NCBI GenBank assembly: GCA_030652115.1
Contig: JAUSBK010000013.1
Span: 175,013-239,012, forward strand
DNA from: Coriobacteriia bacterium
GTDB taxonomy: Bacteria > Actinomycetota > Coriobacteriia > Anaerosomatales > Anaerosomataceae
Direction: 5' to 3'
DNA: 64,000 nucleotides
Shown here: one piece after another, positions 1-8,722 of the stretch
Layout: each line of letters begins with the position of its first letter
Numbering within the stretch: position 1 is the first letter of the stretch
Position numbers and translations under genes: made by a program
The notes under the pieces: generated by a model
Seen by the model: the letters and a program-made list of their open reading frames with translations, nothing else
What the model was told of the DNA's origin: nothing
Databases searched by the model: none

Positions 1-1087
1 GCACGGTCGTGCTCGCATCCCGGGCAAGCGTGACGCTCGAGACCGGGGTGCCGCCCGCATCGGTTATCGTGACGCTCCAGCCGAGCGACGAGAGTGCCGC
101 AAGGTCGAACGTCTCGGTGACGTTGCCGTTGTTGGTGATGGTGTGCGTGTAGGTCACGGTGGAGCCTGCCGTGCCGCCGCCGCTGTTATCGGGAGACACA
201 GTGACGCCGCGATTGAGGATGTACATGATCGGCTCGACGTTGTCCTCGACCTGGCCGCGATCCTCCTCGAGATACCGGCCGCCACCGATGCTCTTGTACG
301 TGACGCTCGGCTTGTTCCTCACGCCCCACGATGAACCGTTGCCGGCGGCAAAGTGGACCGCGAACGGGTGCCCGGGCTCCACCCCCAGGTCGCTCCACGC
401 CACGCGCGCCTCACACTCGATGCCATCGCCGTTGGGCGAGAGGTACCCGTCCATGGTCTTGAGCGGCACGTCGTAGCCGTGCACCTTGCCCGCGTAACCG
501 TCAGGGGTCTCGCCGTCGCCTGTAGGCACGCCGATTCGGTGCGTGTCGCGCATCGGGTCGCCCTCGGGATGGTAGAGAACGCCCTGATTGTTGTGCGCCT
601 GGTGGTAGTGGAGGATCTCCGCACCACCGTTGGCGTATGACGCATAGGGGCCACCGGTCGAGACCGTCCAGACGACGACCTTGTCACCGTCCTGCAGGAG
701 GCCGTCGCCCTCGTAGTCCAGATACGCGCCGAAGGTGATCGCCTTCGTGCCGCCCGCTGTGCGTCGCCATGAGAAGTAGAGATACTCCTCGTCGTAGGTG
801 GTACCCACGAGGTAGACGTCGCGGTCCGGCTGCCCCGGCCAGTCGGGGTCGTCGGGCAGCTGGGTATCGGCGACCACGTTGTCCGGGTCGGCGCGCACCC
901 CGATCCAGTCGCTGAAGTCCCCGTCGATCGCGATGGTTGTGGTGGTGAATGCGGCGCCGGGCGAGGGCAGCACCAGGAGGTTCGCGAGGAGCGTCACCAC
1001 CATGAGGGTGCGCGCAACCACGCCACGCCGGCCGTGGTCAGCCGACACGGCACGCCGGACATGCCGTCGTGTACCGTGCTGTCGCAT
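1..1087 (-). CDS. Secreted protein with DOMON/CBM9-like domain and repeat region (3' end cut)
   Basis: The minus-strand frame is open from an ATG at 1087 to the window edge (362 codons seen), so the C-terminus is missing. A GGGAGCGGGGA stretch precedes the start. Residues 1-48 have a basic start and a hydrophobic stretch ending SPGAAF, a likely signal peptide. The next section contains IDGDFSDWIG, typical of the start of CBM9/DOMON-like beta-sandwich domains, and continues to about residue 300. After VTVSPDNSGGG comes a beta-rich segment with the pattern ITNNGNVTETFDL, like the NEW3/DUF11-type repeats of surface proteins. Function is unknown; a surface adhesin or glycan- or haem-binding protein is possible. 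The family reading is by motif only. Confidence 0.75.
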   Translation of the reverse strand, partial: MRQHGTRRHVRRAVSADHGRRGVVARTLMVVTLLANLLVLPSPGAAFTTTTIAIDGDFSDWIGVRADPDNVVADTQLPDDPDWPGQPDRDVYLVGTTYDEEYLYFSWRRTAGGTKAITFGAYLDYEGDGLLQDGDKVVVWTVSTGGPYASYANGGAEILHYHQAHNNQGVLYHPEGDPMRDTHRIGVPTGDGETPDGYAGKVHGYDVPLKTMDGYLSPNGDGIECEARVAWSDLGVEPGHPFAVHFAAGNGSSWGVRNKPSVTYKSIGGGRYLEEDRGQVEDNVEPIMYILNRGVTVSPDNSGGGTAGSTVTYTHTITNNGNVTETFDLAALSSLGWSVTITDAGGTPVSSVTLARDASTTV

Positions 1088-1182
1088 TCCCCGCTCCCGT
1101 GCGCCTGGAGTCGATGGCGGCCCCGCGGCCACATCCGCCCCGCCTGACTCAGGGGCTTCCCACTCCAATTGCCTTTGAGTGA

Positions 1183-1199
1183 ATGTTCGATGCGAACAT
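1183..1199. promoter_or_regulatory. Perfect 7-bp inverted repeat, possible operator
   Basis: ATGTTCG-ATG-CGAACAT is a perfect dyad about 100 bp upstream of the start of the minus-strand secreted protein, in the gap behind the kinase operon. It could be an operator for that gene. No clear -35/-10 pair was found beside it. It differs from actinobacterial SOS boxes because the half-sites point the other way and the spacer is 3 nt. Confidence 0.35.
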
Positions 1200-1309
1200 C
1201 AGGCCACTCAACGCGCTCAGCAGGTCGAAATGGTGAACGATGCTGTCTGGAGTGCGAAAGCTGCGTTAAGGCTACCTGATACCGCCTGGGTATACCATGG
1301 CGGCGGCGG

Positions 1310-2446
1310 TCACAGCCGTTTGCGCGAGCGAGAGACAAACTCCTCGACGGCGTTCATCTCCTGCACCCAGGAGGCCACCGATGAGGTCGCTTCCTCGAGC
1401 CGAATCCTCGTGCGCTCGACGTCGGTGACATCCCGGAGCACGGTTGCGGTGCCGACCATGCCGCCGCTGGCGTCGCGCAGCGGCCAGGCGCGCGCGTCGA
1501 TACGGCGTCCGGCCGGGGTCTCGAGCATCGCAGTAACCTCGCCCCGCGTTCCTGCCCCGCCGGCTCCGAGCAACCCGAGGCCCGACCACCCCGTGAGCGC
1601 TTCTTCGAGGCGGAGTCCCTGCAGATCCTGTGGGTTGGCTGCGCCGAGCAGGTCCCGTGCGGCGTGATTCGCGTCGGCGATCCGCCCGGACAGATCGAAG
1701 ACGAGATGGGCGTCGGGCGTGCTGTCGAACATCTCGGCGCGGCCGACCGGGACCGCCGCGAGGAACTGAAGCCGCTCGATGGCGAACGCAACGACTCCCA
1801 TCGCCACGCCCGTGGACATCGCCGGATACAGGCCCGGTGGCCACTCGGACAGGGACATGAAGACGCTGTACGTTGCGATCTGCGCCACGAGTGCGATGAC
1901 GAGCGCGATGCTCTGCGTGCGGTAGAGCCCCCGGCTGCGATAGGCCGCGATGACGAACAGCAGCGTTGCCGGTGCGAACGCCGCCACCCCCAGAATGATC
2001 GTGGCGGTGTAAAGCGGCCCACGCGTGAGGATGAGGATGTCTGTCTGAGGATCAAGGGCTATGGAGGTCCAGAACCACCCGTGGAGAGGGTTCGTGGCAG
2101 CCGCGACCATCAGCAGCGCCGGCACGACGAGCAGCACGGCAGTGAGTGCTCGCGACGCGCGAAAGCCACGGATGCAGTACTCCAGCGCGAACAGGAACCA
2201 GAGTGCACCCTGGTAGACGCCGATCGCGCTCACATATGCCCAGATAGTGCGTGCCTCGACCGAGAGGGGCATGTGGGTCAGCGCATTGGCGAACATCCAC
2301 ACCGCGCTCATGCCGGCGAGCAGCACGAGCCATCGGCTGCCGGGCGCGCGGATGTGCCGCCGGGCGAGCACCATGCCGTAGACCGCGACGAGGCCGGAGG
2401 CGATGTAGACATAGCGTGCGAGCGCCGCAGGCGAGTACTCGATCAC
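1310..2446 (-). CDS. 7TM-PAS membrane sensor protein without kinase domain
   Basis: The 378-residue protein has seven or so hydrophobic segments over residues 1-215, with a sequence like the 7TM region of histidine kinases (NPLHGWFWTSIAL is typical). A PAS domain follows (about 225-345: FDSTPDAHLVFDLSGRIADAN...; ATVLRDVTDVERTR). It ends after a short helix, so it has neither H-box nor ATPase domain. Its GTG start overlaps the stop of the upstream kinase gene by 4 bp (GTGA), so the two should be translationally coupled. The pair looks like a 7TM-PAS-HisKA-HATPase sensor split into two proteins, with this one as the membrane receptor. It could alternatively act as an independent PAS receptor. 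Confidence 0.8.
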   Translation of the reverse strand: MIEYSPAALARYVYIASGLVAVYGMVLARRHIRAPGSRWLVLLAGMSAVWMFANALTHMPLSVEARTIWAYVSAIGVYQGALWFLFALEYCIRGFRASRALTAVLLVVPALLMVAAATNPLHGWFWTSIALDPQTDILILTRGPLYTATIILGVAAFAPATLLFVIAAYRSRGLYRTQSIALVIALVAQIATYSVFMSLSEWPPGLYPAMSTGVAMGVVAFAIERLQFLAAVPVGRAEMFDSTPDAHLVFDLSGRIADANHAARDLLGAANPQDLQGLRLEEALTGWSGLGLLGAGGAGTRGEVTAMLETPAGRRIDARAWPLRDASGGMVGTATVLRDVTDVERTRIRLEEATSSVASWVQEMNAVEEFVSRSRKRL

Positions 2447-3306
2447 AGGCGCTTCTCACACTCGTCCGCGGCGAGGGGAAGTCGGATGACGAAGCGGCTG
2501 CCCGTGCCGGCCGTGCTGGTGAGCGAGAGACTCCCGCCCGCGCGCTGAAGCAGATACTGCGTCACGGCGAGCCCCACGCCTGAGCCACTGACGTCGTCCG
2601 CGTTGCTGCCGCGAACGAACTCGGTGCCGATTGTCTCGATCTCGTCTTCCGGGATGCCGATGCCAGTGTCCTCGACCGCGATCTCCACGCTCTCGTCATC
2701 GCGTGCACACGTCACCCGGATACTGCCGTCGAACGTGAACTTGACCGCGTTGTGGAGCACGTTGCCGAGGACGCGCTCGATCGCGCCCTGCGCGGCGCAC
2801 ACGGGCAGCGGGCCCTCGTCGGCGAACTCGAGGGTGAGGTCCAGCCCCTTCGCACTCGCCGCCGAGCGGTGAGCGTCCACGGTACGGATCAGCGCCTCCC
2901 GGACGTCGATCGCCGCATGCTCGAACGCCGCGGCGTTCTCGCCGGCATCTCCCACAGCGTAGAGCGCCTGCGCGATCGCCGTCAGGTTGCGTGCCGATTC
3001 GGCGATGAGGCGACACGTCTCCGCCTGATCGGGCTCCATCGGGCCGAACTCGCCAGCGGCGAGCGCCTCGCTCGAACGAAGGATGGAGGCGAGCGGCGAC
3101 TTGAAGTCGTGACCGATGCCGCGGATGAGACGACTCTGCTGTTCGTAGGCGAGCTTCACTTGCTCGAGAAGCGCTTCGATCTCCTCGGGGACCTGCGCCC
3201 CGGTCTCATCGTGCGGTTCGGGCGCGGGCGCCTGACGCTCCCCGGCGAGATCCGCCGCGGGCACGTCGTGCCGGACTCGTAGGCGTGCAAGCAGCTTTGT
3301 CAGCAT
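2443..3306 (-). CDS. Soluble histidine kinase (HisKA-HATPase), first gene of split sensor
   Basis: The 287-residue protein has no membrane segment. A coiled stretch (about 55-80) leads into the H-box GHDFKSPLASI. The catalytic domain shows an N-box (NVLHNAVKFT), a G1 box (VEDTGIGIPEDE) and a G2 box (SGSGVGLAV). Autophosphorylation on the H-box histidine is expected. The ATG start has a good GGAGGG site. It is the first gene of a two-gene minus operon, with the 7TM-PAS gene overlapping its stop, and it diverges from a LytTR response regulator 108 bp away, its likely partner. No sensor domain precedes the kinase core, so its input probably comes from the neighbouring protein. Confidence 0.9.
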   Translation of the reverse strand: MLTKLLARLRVRHDVPAADLAGERQAPAPEPHDETGAQVPEEIEALLEQVKLAYEQQSRLIRGIGHDFKSPLASILRSSEALAAGEFGPMEPDQAETCRLIAESARNLTAIAQALYAVGDAGENAAAFEHAAIDVREALIRTVDAHRSAASAKGLDLTLEFADEGPLPVCAAQGAIERVLGNVLHNAVKFTFDGSIRVTCARDDESVEIAVEDTGIGIPEDEIETIGTEFVRGSNADDVSGSGVGLAVTQYLLQRAGGSLSLTSTAGTGSRFVIRLPLAADECEKRL

Positions 3307-3414
3307 CGTGACCCTCCGCCGCGATTGTGACGGCGCTGCCCGGGTGTGTCCACGTCAGGTCGAGTCCGTACTAGTATGGAGCCGCACCTGCATGCAACGC
3401 GTCGGGGAGAACGC

Positions 3415-4140
3415 ATGAGCGAGCGTCAGCCGCGAACCATACTCGTCATCGACGATGACCCGGTCTTCCGCCAGTGGGCCATGGCCGTTCTGCGCAACGC
3501 CGGGTACCGGGTGCTCACGCTCGCGGCGCTCGCCGATGACGAGCTGCCCCCCGAGCTGTACGAAGCCGACGCCATCCTGCTCGATCTCGCGCTTCCCGGC
3601 CGGGACGGCTTCGAGGTGCTCGATATGCTTCGGGCAGACTCGGCCGCTCGCACCACGCCGGTGCTCATGCTCACCGCGCACGACCCCGTGGCATACCGGC
3701 TGAAGGGGCTCGCCCTTGGTGCCGACGACTACATGGTCAAGCCGCCCAACAAGCAGGAGTTGCTGCTGCGCATCCAGGCTCTGCTCCGGCGTGCGGGCGC
3801 GAGCGAGGCTTTGCGGCTGGCCGTGGACGCCGCTGACCGCAGCCGCGTGCTGCTCGATCTGCGGGATGTCGTATACGTGCAGGCGGCGAACAACTTCTGC
3901 TACGTGTATGTGGCCGAACGCCGCTACATCCTCTCGGAGAGCCTGACGACCGCTGCCGAGCGCCTGCGCCCGCAGCTGCTGCGCACGCACCGGTCGTACC
4001 TCGTGAACCCCGCGCGCGTGCTTGGCGTGCGCAAACCTACGCGTTCGACGCTCGCGCTCGAGATGGACACCTCGGGCCGCGACCTGGTGCCGGTGGGCGC
4101 GCAGTACCGCGACGGCGTCCGGAGCGCGCTCGGCATGTGA
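3415..4140 (+). CDS. Response regulator with receiver and LytTR DNA-binding domains
   Basis: The 241-residue protein begins with a receiver domain (LVIDDDPVF acidic pocket, phospho-acceptor Asp in AILLDLALPG, switch Thr in MLTAHD, Lys in MVKPPNK). A LytTR-type domain follows from about residue 140 (VVYVQAANNFCYVYVAERRYILSES; RTHRSYLVNPARV). The ATG at 3415 is preferred over an in-frame GTG at 3346 because it has a GGGGAGA site. It is divergent from the split kinase operon and is probably phosphorylated by that kinase. Targets are unknown; LytTR regulators often control surface proteins, peptides or exopolysaccharide, and the secreted protein at the left edge is one candidate. Confidence 0.92.
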   Translation: MSERQPRTILVIDDDPVFRQWAMAVLRNAGYRVLTLAALADDELPPELYEADAILLDLALPGRDGFEVLDMLRADSAARTTPVLMLTAHDPVAYRLKGLALGADDYMVKPPNKQELLLRIQALLRRAGASEALRLAVDAADRSRVLLDLRDVVYVQAANNFCYVYVAERRYILSESLTTAAERLRPQLLRTHRSYLVNPARVLGVRKPTRSTLALEMDTSGRDLVPVGAQYRDGVRSALGM

Positions 4141-4161
4141 CCCGGCGGCAGGACGTCCACG

Positions 4162-5331
4162 CTACAGCGGCAGGTCCCAGATCCGCCACGTCTTGGAGCG
4201 ATGGCCGCCCATCGACTCGGCCGCCCGGATGATCAGGTCGTTCACCTCGAGCAGCAACGAGACGTCGCACTGCTTGTAGCCCTTCGGCCGCGCGTACTCG
4301 AGCACCTCGCTGTACAGCAGCGCGTCGGCGCCGTGACGCCGGTAGCCGGGCACGATGCCGAAGAAGATGAGCCGCACGCGGTCGAGCTTGCGGCGGGTCG
4401 CGAACATCCTGGCAAGGCGCGTGTAGTCCGAGTCGCCGTACCACTTCCAGCGTGGCTGCAGCGCCTGGTTCGGATCGGGAAACGCGCCGAGGACGGCGAT
4501 GGGCTTGCCGTCGAGGAACGCGAAGCGCACGAGTCCCGGATCGATGATCGGCTTGAGCGCCTCAACGAGTGCGTCGACCTCGTACTGCTGGATGGGGAGG
4601 AAGCCCCAGTTCTGAGCCCACGCCTGGTTGTAGATGTCGATCACCATGGCGAGTTCCTCTTCGAACCTCGACATGTCGAGCGCGCGGGTCTCGATCGCAC
4701 TGCGGTTACGCACGGCAGCGGCCAGGGTTTCGATACGGTCGGGAAGCGGCGCGGTCACGTCGATCAGGTACGCGTGGTAGTCCATCACCTTGCCGAAGCC
4801 GTACCGCTCGATGAACTCGCTGTAATACTTGGGGTTCCACGTATGCTCCACGAACACGTCCTGGTCGAAGCCGTCGATCAGGCACGCCTGGCGCTCGTGG
4901 GTCACGTTGCCGTACTCGCCCGGCCCGCGCAGCACCTCGGCCCCATGCTCTTTCGCCCACGCGCGTGCCGCGTTGAGCAGCGCTTCGGCGACCGCATACT
5001 CCTCGAAGCACTCAAAGAAGCCGAAGAACGCGATCTTGCTGTTGTAGTACTCGTTGAAGCGGTGGTTGACGGACACCGAAACGCGCCCCACAACGCCGCT
5101 GTCCTGGTACGCCAGGAAGTGCGTGGTGTCGGCGGTCTTGTGGTACGGGTGCTCGGGCGTGAGAAGCCCCTTCATGCCGAGCAGACGATTGCCGAGCAGG
5201 TCGGCGTCGAGCTGTGGCACCCAGTAGGGATTCAGATGGTAGAGGTTCCAGTGGAACCCCACGAAGTCCTTGATCCGCGGGTCGCCGAGTGGAATCTCCT
5301 CCACGCGCACGCTGGCGGTCTGCTCGGTCAC
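4162..5331 (-). CDS. GNAT-fold N-acyltransferase-like protein
   Basis: The 389-residue protein is of the GNAT superfamily type. It has an N-terminal segment with HLNPYWVPQL, a central acyl-CoA-fold stretch (VVGRVSVSVNHRFNEYY...FFGFFECF, LLNAARAWAKEHGAEVLRGP), and a C-terminal second GNAT-like half (FGIVPGYRRHGADALLYSEVLEYA). The GTG at 5331 is chosen because GGAGGAG lies 6 nt upstream; the frame extends to 5391 without a ribosome site. The substrate is not shown by sequence. It neighbours lipid genes and lies 4 kb from an SPT/BioF-like enzyme. Bacterial ceramide synthase is a GNAT-superfamily enzyme, so an N-acyl-lipid role is one possibility; that is inference. Confidence 0.7.
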   Translation of the reverse strand: MTEQTASVRVEEIPLGDPRIKDFVGFHWNLYHLNPYWVPQLDADLLGNRLLGMKGLLTPEHPYHKTADTTHFLAYQDSGVVGRVSVSVNHRFNEYYNSKIAFFGFFECFEEYAVAEALLNAARAWAKEHGAEVLRGPGEYGNVTHERQACLIDGFDQDVFVEHTWNPKYYSEFIERYGFGKVMDYHAYLIDVTAPLPDRIETLAAAVRNRSAIETRALDMSRFEEELAMVIDIYNQAWAQNWGFLPIQQYEVDALVEALKPIIDPGLVRFAFLDGKPIAVLGAFPDPNQALQPRWKWYGDSDYTRLARMFATRRKLDRVRLIFFGIVPGYRRHGADALLYSEVLEYARPKGYKQCDVSLLLEVNDLIIRAAESMGGHRSKTWRIWDLPL

Positions 5332-5422
5332 AGGCGTCTCCTCCGCTGCCGGTTGCAGCCGAGAGTAGCACTGCGGGTGGTGCTGGTACACTTGTCAGAC
5401 GCCGGAAAAGGGGCTCGCCACG

Positions 5423-6319
5423 ATGCTCGATTCGCTCTCAAAGACACGCGCGGGGATGCGCCTGGCGCTCGGTGCGGCGCGCGCGCTGCCGAGGCGTGCC
5501 GCCGAAGCGGCAGTACCGCTGGTCGCCTCCCGGATGATGGCCGATCCCGATTCGGAGCTCTCGCGCGCCGCCCGATCGAACCAGTACGTGGTGTCCGGCA
5601 AGACGCTCAGCGGGGCTGCGCTCGATGAGGCCGCACGCGAGAACGTCCGCAATATGGGGCGTTTCCTCTACGACCTCTATCACGTGCTCGGCCGCGAGGC
5701 TGCCGAGGAGGCCATCGTCATCCACGACGAGGTGTTCGAGGAGTTCGTGGAGCGCGAGCGCACGGACGGACCGTTCGTGTATGTGGGAGTGCACCTGGGC
5801 AACTTCGATCTCATCGGCCGCGCGCTCGGCCGGGCCGGGTGGCGCATGCAAGTGCTGTCGGTGCCCGATCCCAACGGCGGCTACGAGTGGCAGAACGACG
5901 TGCGCGCTGAAATGGGGTTCGAGGTCACGCCCGTCTCACTCGAGTCGCTCAAGGCTGCCGCACGCCGGCTGGAGGCCGGGGGTTCGGTGCTCACCGGTCT
6001 CGATCGGCCCTTGCTCGAACCCGACAAGGCGCAGCCGCGCTTCTTCGGCCACCCTTCGCCGCTGCCGCTGCTGCACGTTCGGCTCGCCATGCGTGCCGGC
6101 GTGCCGGTGATCCCGTTCACCGCACCGCGCATGCCCGACGGACGATACCGACTGCTTGCGGCCGATCCGATCCCGCTGGAGACCGGGCGTGCCACCCCGG
6201 AGGTCCTGCTCACTAACGCCGAGCGCTGCCTGGCGCCTGCGGAGCGCTGGATCGCCGAGTACCCGCGGCAGTGGGCGATGCCGCATGTGGTGTGGCCGGA
6301 CATCGAAGTTCCTGACTGA
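5423..6319 (+). CDS. LpxL/PatA-type lipid acyltransferase
   Basis: The 298-residue protein has the HX4D catalytic motif of the lauroyl/PIM acyltransferase family (VHLGNFDLIGRA at about 119-130), followed by the downstream block typical of these enzymes (TGLDRPL, then GVPVIPFTAPR). It should move an acyl chain from acyl-CoA or ACP to a lipid headgroup sugar or other lipid acceptor at the inner face of the membrane. In actinobacteria the best known relatives acylate phosphatidylinositol mannoside. The start ATG follows an AAAAGGGG stretch. It is transcribed with the CDP-alcohol phosphatidyltransferase 13 bp downstream, which fits phospholipid headgroup synthesis followed by acylation. Confidence 0.85.
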   Translation: MLDSLSKTRAGMRLALGAARALPRRAAEAAVPLVASRMMADPDSELSRAARSNQYVVSGKTLSGAALDEAARENVRNMGRFLYDLYHVLGREAAEEAIVIHDEVFEEFVERERTDGPFVYVGVHLGNFDLIGRALGRAGWRMQVLSVPDPNGGYEWQNDVRAEMGFEVTPVSLESLKAAARRLEAGGSVLTGLDRPLLEPDKAQPRFFGHPSPLPLLHVRLAMRAGVPVIPFTAPRMPDGRYRLLAADPIPLETGRATPEVLLTNAERCLAPAERWIAEYPRQWAMPHVVWPDIEVPD

Positions 6320-6332
6320 CGAGGAGACCTGC

Positions 6333-7010
6333 ATGGCCGACATGAGCGACATCAAGCAGCACACGCGCGTGAACAAGATGCTCCTCGGACCGCTCGAGCG
6401 GCCCGCGCTGCAGTGGATGGCCGCGCACTCACCCGCGTGGGTGACGCCCGACGTCCTCACGGGACTTGGCGTTGTGGGCTCGCTCATGTGCTTCGCCGGC
6501 TACTGGCTCTCGGGCCAGAACGTGCTGTGGCTGCTGCTCGCCTGCGTCGGCCTCTTCGTGAACTGGGTGGGGGACAGCCTCGACGGCACCCTCGCGCGCT
6601 ACCGCAGGATCGAGCGGCCCAAGTTCGGCTTCTACATCGATCACACGGTGGACGCCATCACCGAGTTCCTCACCATCATCGGCATCGGCATGTCGCCATT
6701 CCTGCGTCTCGACATCGCGGCGTTCGCCATGATCGGCTACCTGCTCATGAGCGTGCACGTCTACGTCCGCACCGCCGTGGATGGCGTCTTCAAGATCAGC
6801 TTCGGCACGGTCGGCCCCACCGAGATGCGCGCGATCATCGTCATCGTGAACATCGCCATCATGCTCGCCGAAGGCTGGTTCCTCACGCCGATCGCCGGCA
6901 GCCTGCTGCCCTTTGACGTGATCGGCATCGTGCTCGCCGTCGCGCTCTCGGGCGTCTTCCTCGTCACGTCCATGCAGCACGCGGTGCGGCTCGCCCGGGA
7001 GGGTAAGTGA
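6333..7010 (+). CDS. CDP-alcohol phosphatidyltransferase
   Basis: The 225-residue polytopic membrane protein carries the complete CDP-OH-P signature: DSLDGTLAR, nine residues, then GFYIDHTVD. This holds the metal- and CDP-binding aspartates in the form DxxDGxxAR-x9-GxxxDxxxD. It joins a CDP-linked lipid to an alcohol, or a CDP-alcohol to a lipid, such as inositol-phosphate, glycerol-phosphate or serine. The acceptor cannot be told from the motif. The ATG at 6333 has GAGGAG 7 nt upstream. It sits between an LpxL/PatA-like acyltransferase and a patatin, consistent with a glyco- or phosphoinositol-lipid or ceramide headgroup pathway. Confidence 0.9.
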   Translation: MADMSDIKQHTRVNKMLLGPLERPALQWMAAHSPAWVTPDVLTGLGVVGSLMCFAGYWLSGQNVLWLLLACVGLFVNWVGDSLDGTLARYRRIERPKFGFYIDHTVDAITEFLTIIGIGMSPFLRLDIAAFAMIGYLLMSVHVYVRTAVDGVFKISFGTVGPTEMRAIIVIVNIAIMLAEGWFLTPIAGSLLPFDVIGIVLAVALSGVFLVTSMQHAVRLAREGK

Positions 7011-7047
7011 GCCTGGTGGCCTTCCAACGACTGCGGGGTGAGCAGCG

Positions 7048-7935
7048 GTGACGTTCTTCGGTCCGAAGCGGATCGGCCTCGTGCTTGGCAGCGGCTCGGC
7101 GCGCGGTTTCGCCCACATCGGCGTGCTCAAGGTGCTCGAGGAAGAGGGTCTCGCGCCGTACGCGATCGCCGGCACGAGCATGGGCGCCCTCATCGGCGCC
7201 TTCTACGCGGCCGGGGTCCCACTCGCTGAGCTCGAGGAGATCGCGCTCGACTTCGACGTGCGACAGGTGACGAGCGTTGGGGACGTGGCGCTCGGCAAGG
7301 GCGCCGTCTTCTCGGGCGAGAAGGTCCAGGCCTTCTTGCGCCAGTACCTCCCCGCCACGTTCGAGGAGCTGGCCATGCCCTTCGGGTGCGTGGCCACCGA
7401 CCTCACGCGCAACCAGCCGGTGCGCTTCACTTCGGGCGATTTGATCGCCGCGGTGCGGGCGAGCGTGTCGGTCCCCCTGGCGTTCCTGCCGGTCCGGATG
7501 GACGACGCGCTGCTCATCGACGGTTACGTGACCGAGCCGGCGCCCGTGCGCCTCGCCAGGCATCTCGGCGGCGAGACGATCGTGGCTGTGGACGTCTCGG
7601 GTGACGGCACCGTGGGCATGCCCGAGGGCGATGCTTCGCCGAGCGCCGCGGTCAGGATATGGGAGCTGCGTGACACGATCAGGTCCGGCTCGGCCTACCG
7701 GCGTGGCTCGGGAAGCCTCGACGTCCTCGGCGCGGTGTCCGAGGCGTTCGAGGGCCGGCTTGCGGCCGAGGCGCTGCGGGAGGCCGACATCGTCATCTCG
7801 CCGCCTGTCCACCACCTGACCGGCATGGACTTCGGCCAGGCCGCCGAGCTCATCGAGGCGGGCGAGTTCGCCACCCTCGTCGAGCTGGACGCGATCCGCC
7901 GCAAATCCCGCCGGCCGGCCCCTTCGGATGCGTAG
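7048..7935 (+). CDS. Patatin-like phospholipase
   Basis: The 295-residue protein has the patatin layout. The glycine-rich oxyanion loop is GLVLGSGSARGFAHIGVL, the nucleophile elbow is GTSMGALIG (Ser about residue 43), and the catalytic dyad Asp lies in LLIDGYVTEPAPV. The usual DGG/DGA is DGY here, which is seen in some family members. It resembles the RssA/YlbK-type cytosolic lipid hydrolases. It probably removes acyl chains from phospholipids or lysophospholipids. It starts at a GTG 37 bp after the phosphatidyltransferase, in the same transcription direction and probably the same operon. Confidence 0.9.
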   Translation: MTFFGPKRIGLVLGSGSARGFAHIGVLKVLEEEGLAPYAIAGTSMGALIGAFYAAGVPLAELEEIALDFDVRQVTSVGDVALGKGAVFSGEKVQAFLRQYLPATFEELAMPFGCVATDLTRNQPVRFTSGDLIAAVRASVSVPLAFLPVRMDDALLIDGYVTEPAPVRLARHLGGETIVAVDVSGDGTVGMPEGDASPSAAVRIWELRDTIRSGSAYRRGSGSLDVLGAVSEAFEGRLAAEALREADIVISPPVHHLTGMDFGQAAELIEAGEFATLVELDAIRRKSRRPAPSDA

Positions 7936-8037
7936 CCGCGCTGCCCGGCACCGACCGCACGCCCAAGCGGCACGCCTCCTGCTAGAATCTGCGTCGCCGG
8001 GGCGCGTACCGTCCCTCTCCGTCGCAAAGGAGTTCGT

Positions 8038-8676
8038 GTGCCGCTCTCAGTGAAGACCCGCAACGTTCTCGTGGGCGTCATCGCGGCCGCCGCGATCGCA
8101 TGTGTCGTCGCCGTGCTCTCGATTCCGCCGGACGAGCGGCTCGGGACGATGGTGCGCTTCGTGATGTTCCACGGCGCATCCACCTGGGTGAACATGGGGA
8201 CCTTCACGCTCGCCGGTGCTTTCGGGCTTGCGTTCGCACTCGGCGCAGGCAAGCTCGGCAGGTGGGGCGAGGCGTTCCGCTGGTTCTCGCTCCCGCTGTG
8301 GACCGTGAACGCCGTGCTCGGCATCCTCTCGATGCAGCTCATCTGGGGCGGGATCCTGTGGAACGAGCCACGGCTGCTCATGACGTTCGGCCTGCTGGCC
8401 TCCTCGGTCGTCATCCTCGCCATCCAGCTCATCTTCGACCACCCGAAGATCCCTGCGGTGCTCGATGCGGTCCTCGCAGCCGCGCTGTGGTACCTCGTGC
8501 TCGCGCTGCCGAACCTCTTCCATCCCGACAGCCCGGTCTTCAGCTCGGACAACTCGGCGTTCATCTATGGCTTCCTGGGTATGGTGAGCTCGATCGCGGT
8601 GGCGGCGCTTGCCATCGTGACGCTGGTGGCGCGCCGGAAGCATCCCGAGCACCCACACGCCCACGCGCTGCCGTAG
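8038..8676 (+). CDS. CcmC/CcsA-like cytochrome c assembly membrane protein (divergent)
   Basis: The 212-residue protein has six predicted membrane helices. Three blocks recall CcmC. VMFHGASTW resembles the first haem-ligand loop FHxPSAW. WGGILWNEPRLL is in the position of the tryptophan-rich WWD motif and its following ArgLeu. PNLFHPDSP resembles the second histidine loop. CcmC/CcsA proteins hand haem to the c-type cytochrome maturation system outside the membrane, which would suit this cytochrome-rich genome. The WWD motif is degenerate and no other ccm/ccs gene lies nearby, so the call is moderate. The start is GTG with AAAGGAG; a TGC-TAGAAT extended -10 lies at 7980-7988. Confidence 0.55.
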   Translation: MPLSVKTRNVLVGVIAAAAIACVVAVLSIPPDERLGTMVRFVMFHGASTWVNMGTFTLAGAFGLAFALGAGKLGRWGEAFRWFSLPLWTVNAVLGILSMQLIWGGILWNEPRLLMTFGLLASSVVILAIQLIFDHPKIPAVLDAVLAAALWYLVLALPNLFHPDSPVFSSDNSAFIYGFLGMVSSIAVAALAIVTLVARRKHPEHPHAHALP

Positions 8677-8722
8677 TATCGAGACCGTACGGCACCAACG
8701 GCTCACAGGAGGGGATGCGGCG

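Noticed and set aside
1183..1199. LexA/SOS box
   Set aside because: Actinobacterial SOS boxes have CGAAC-N4-GTTCG; here the arms are inverted (GTTCG-N3-CGAAC).
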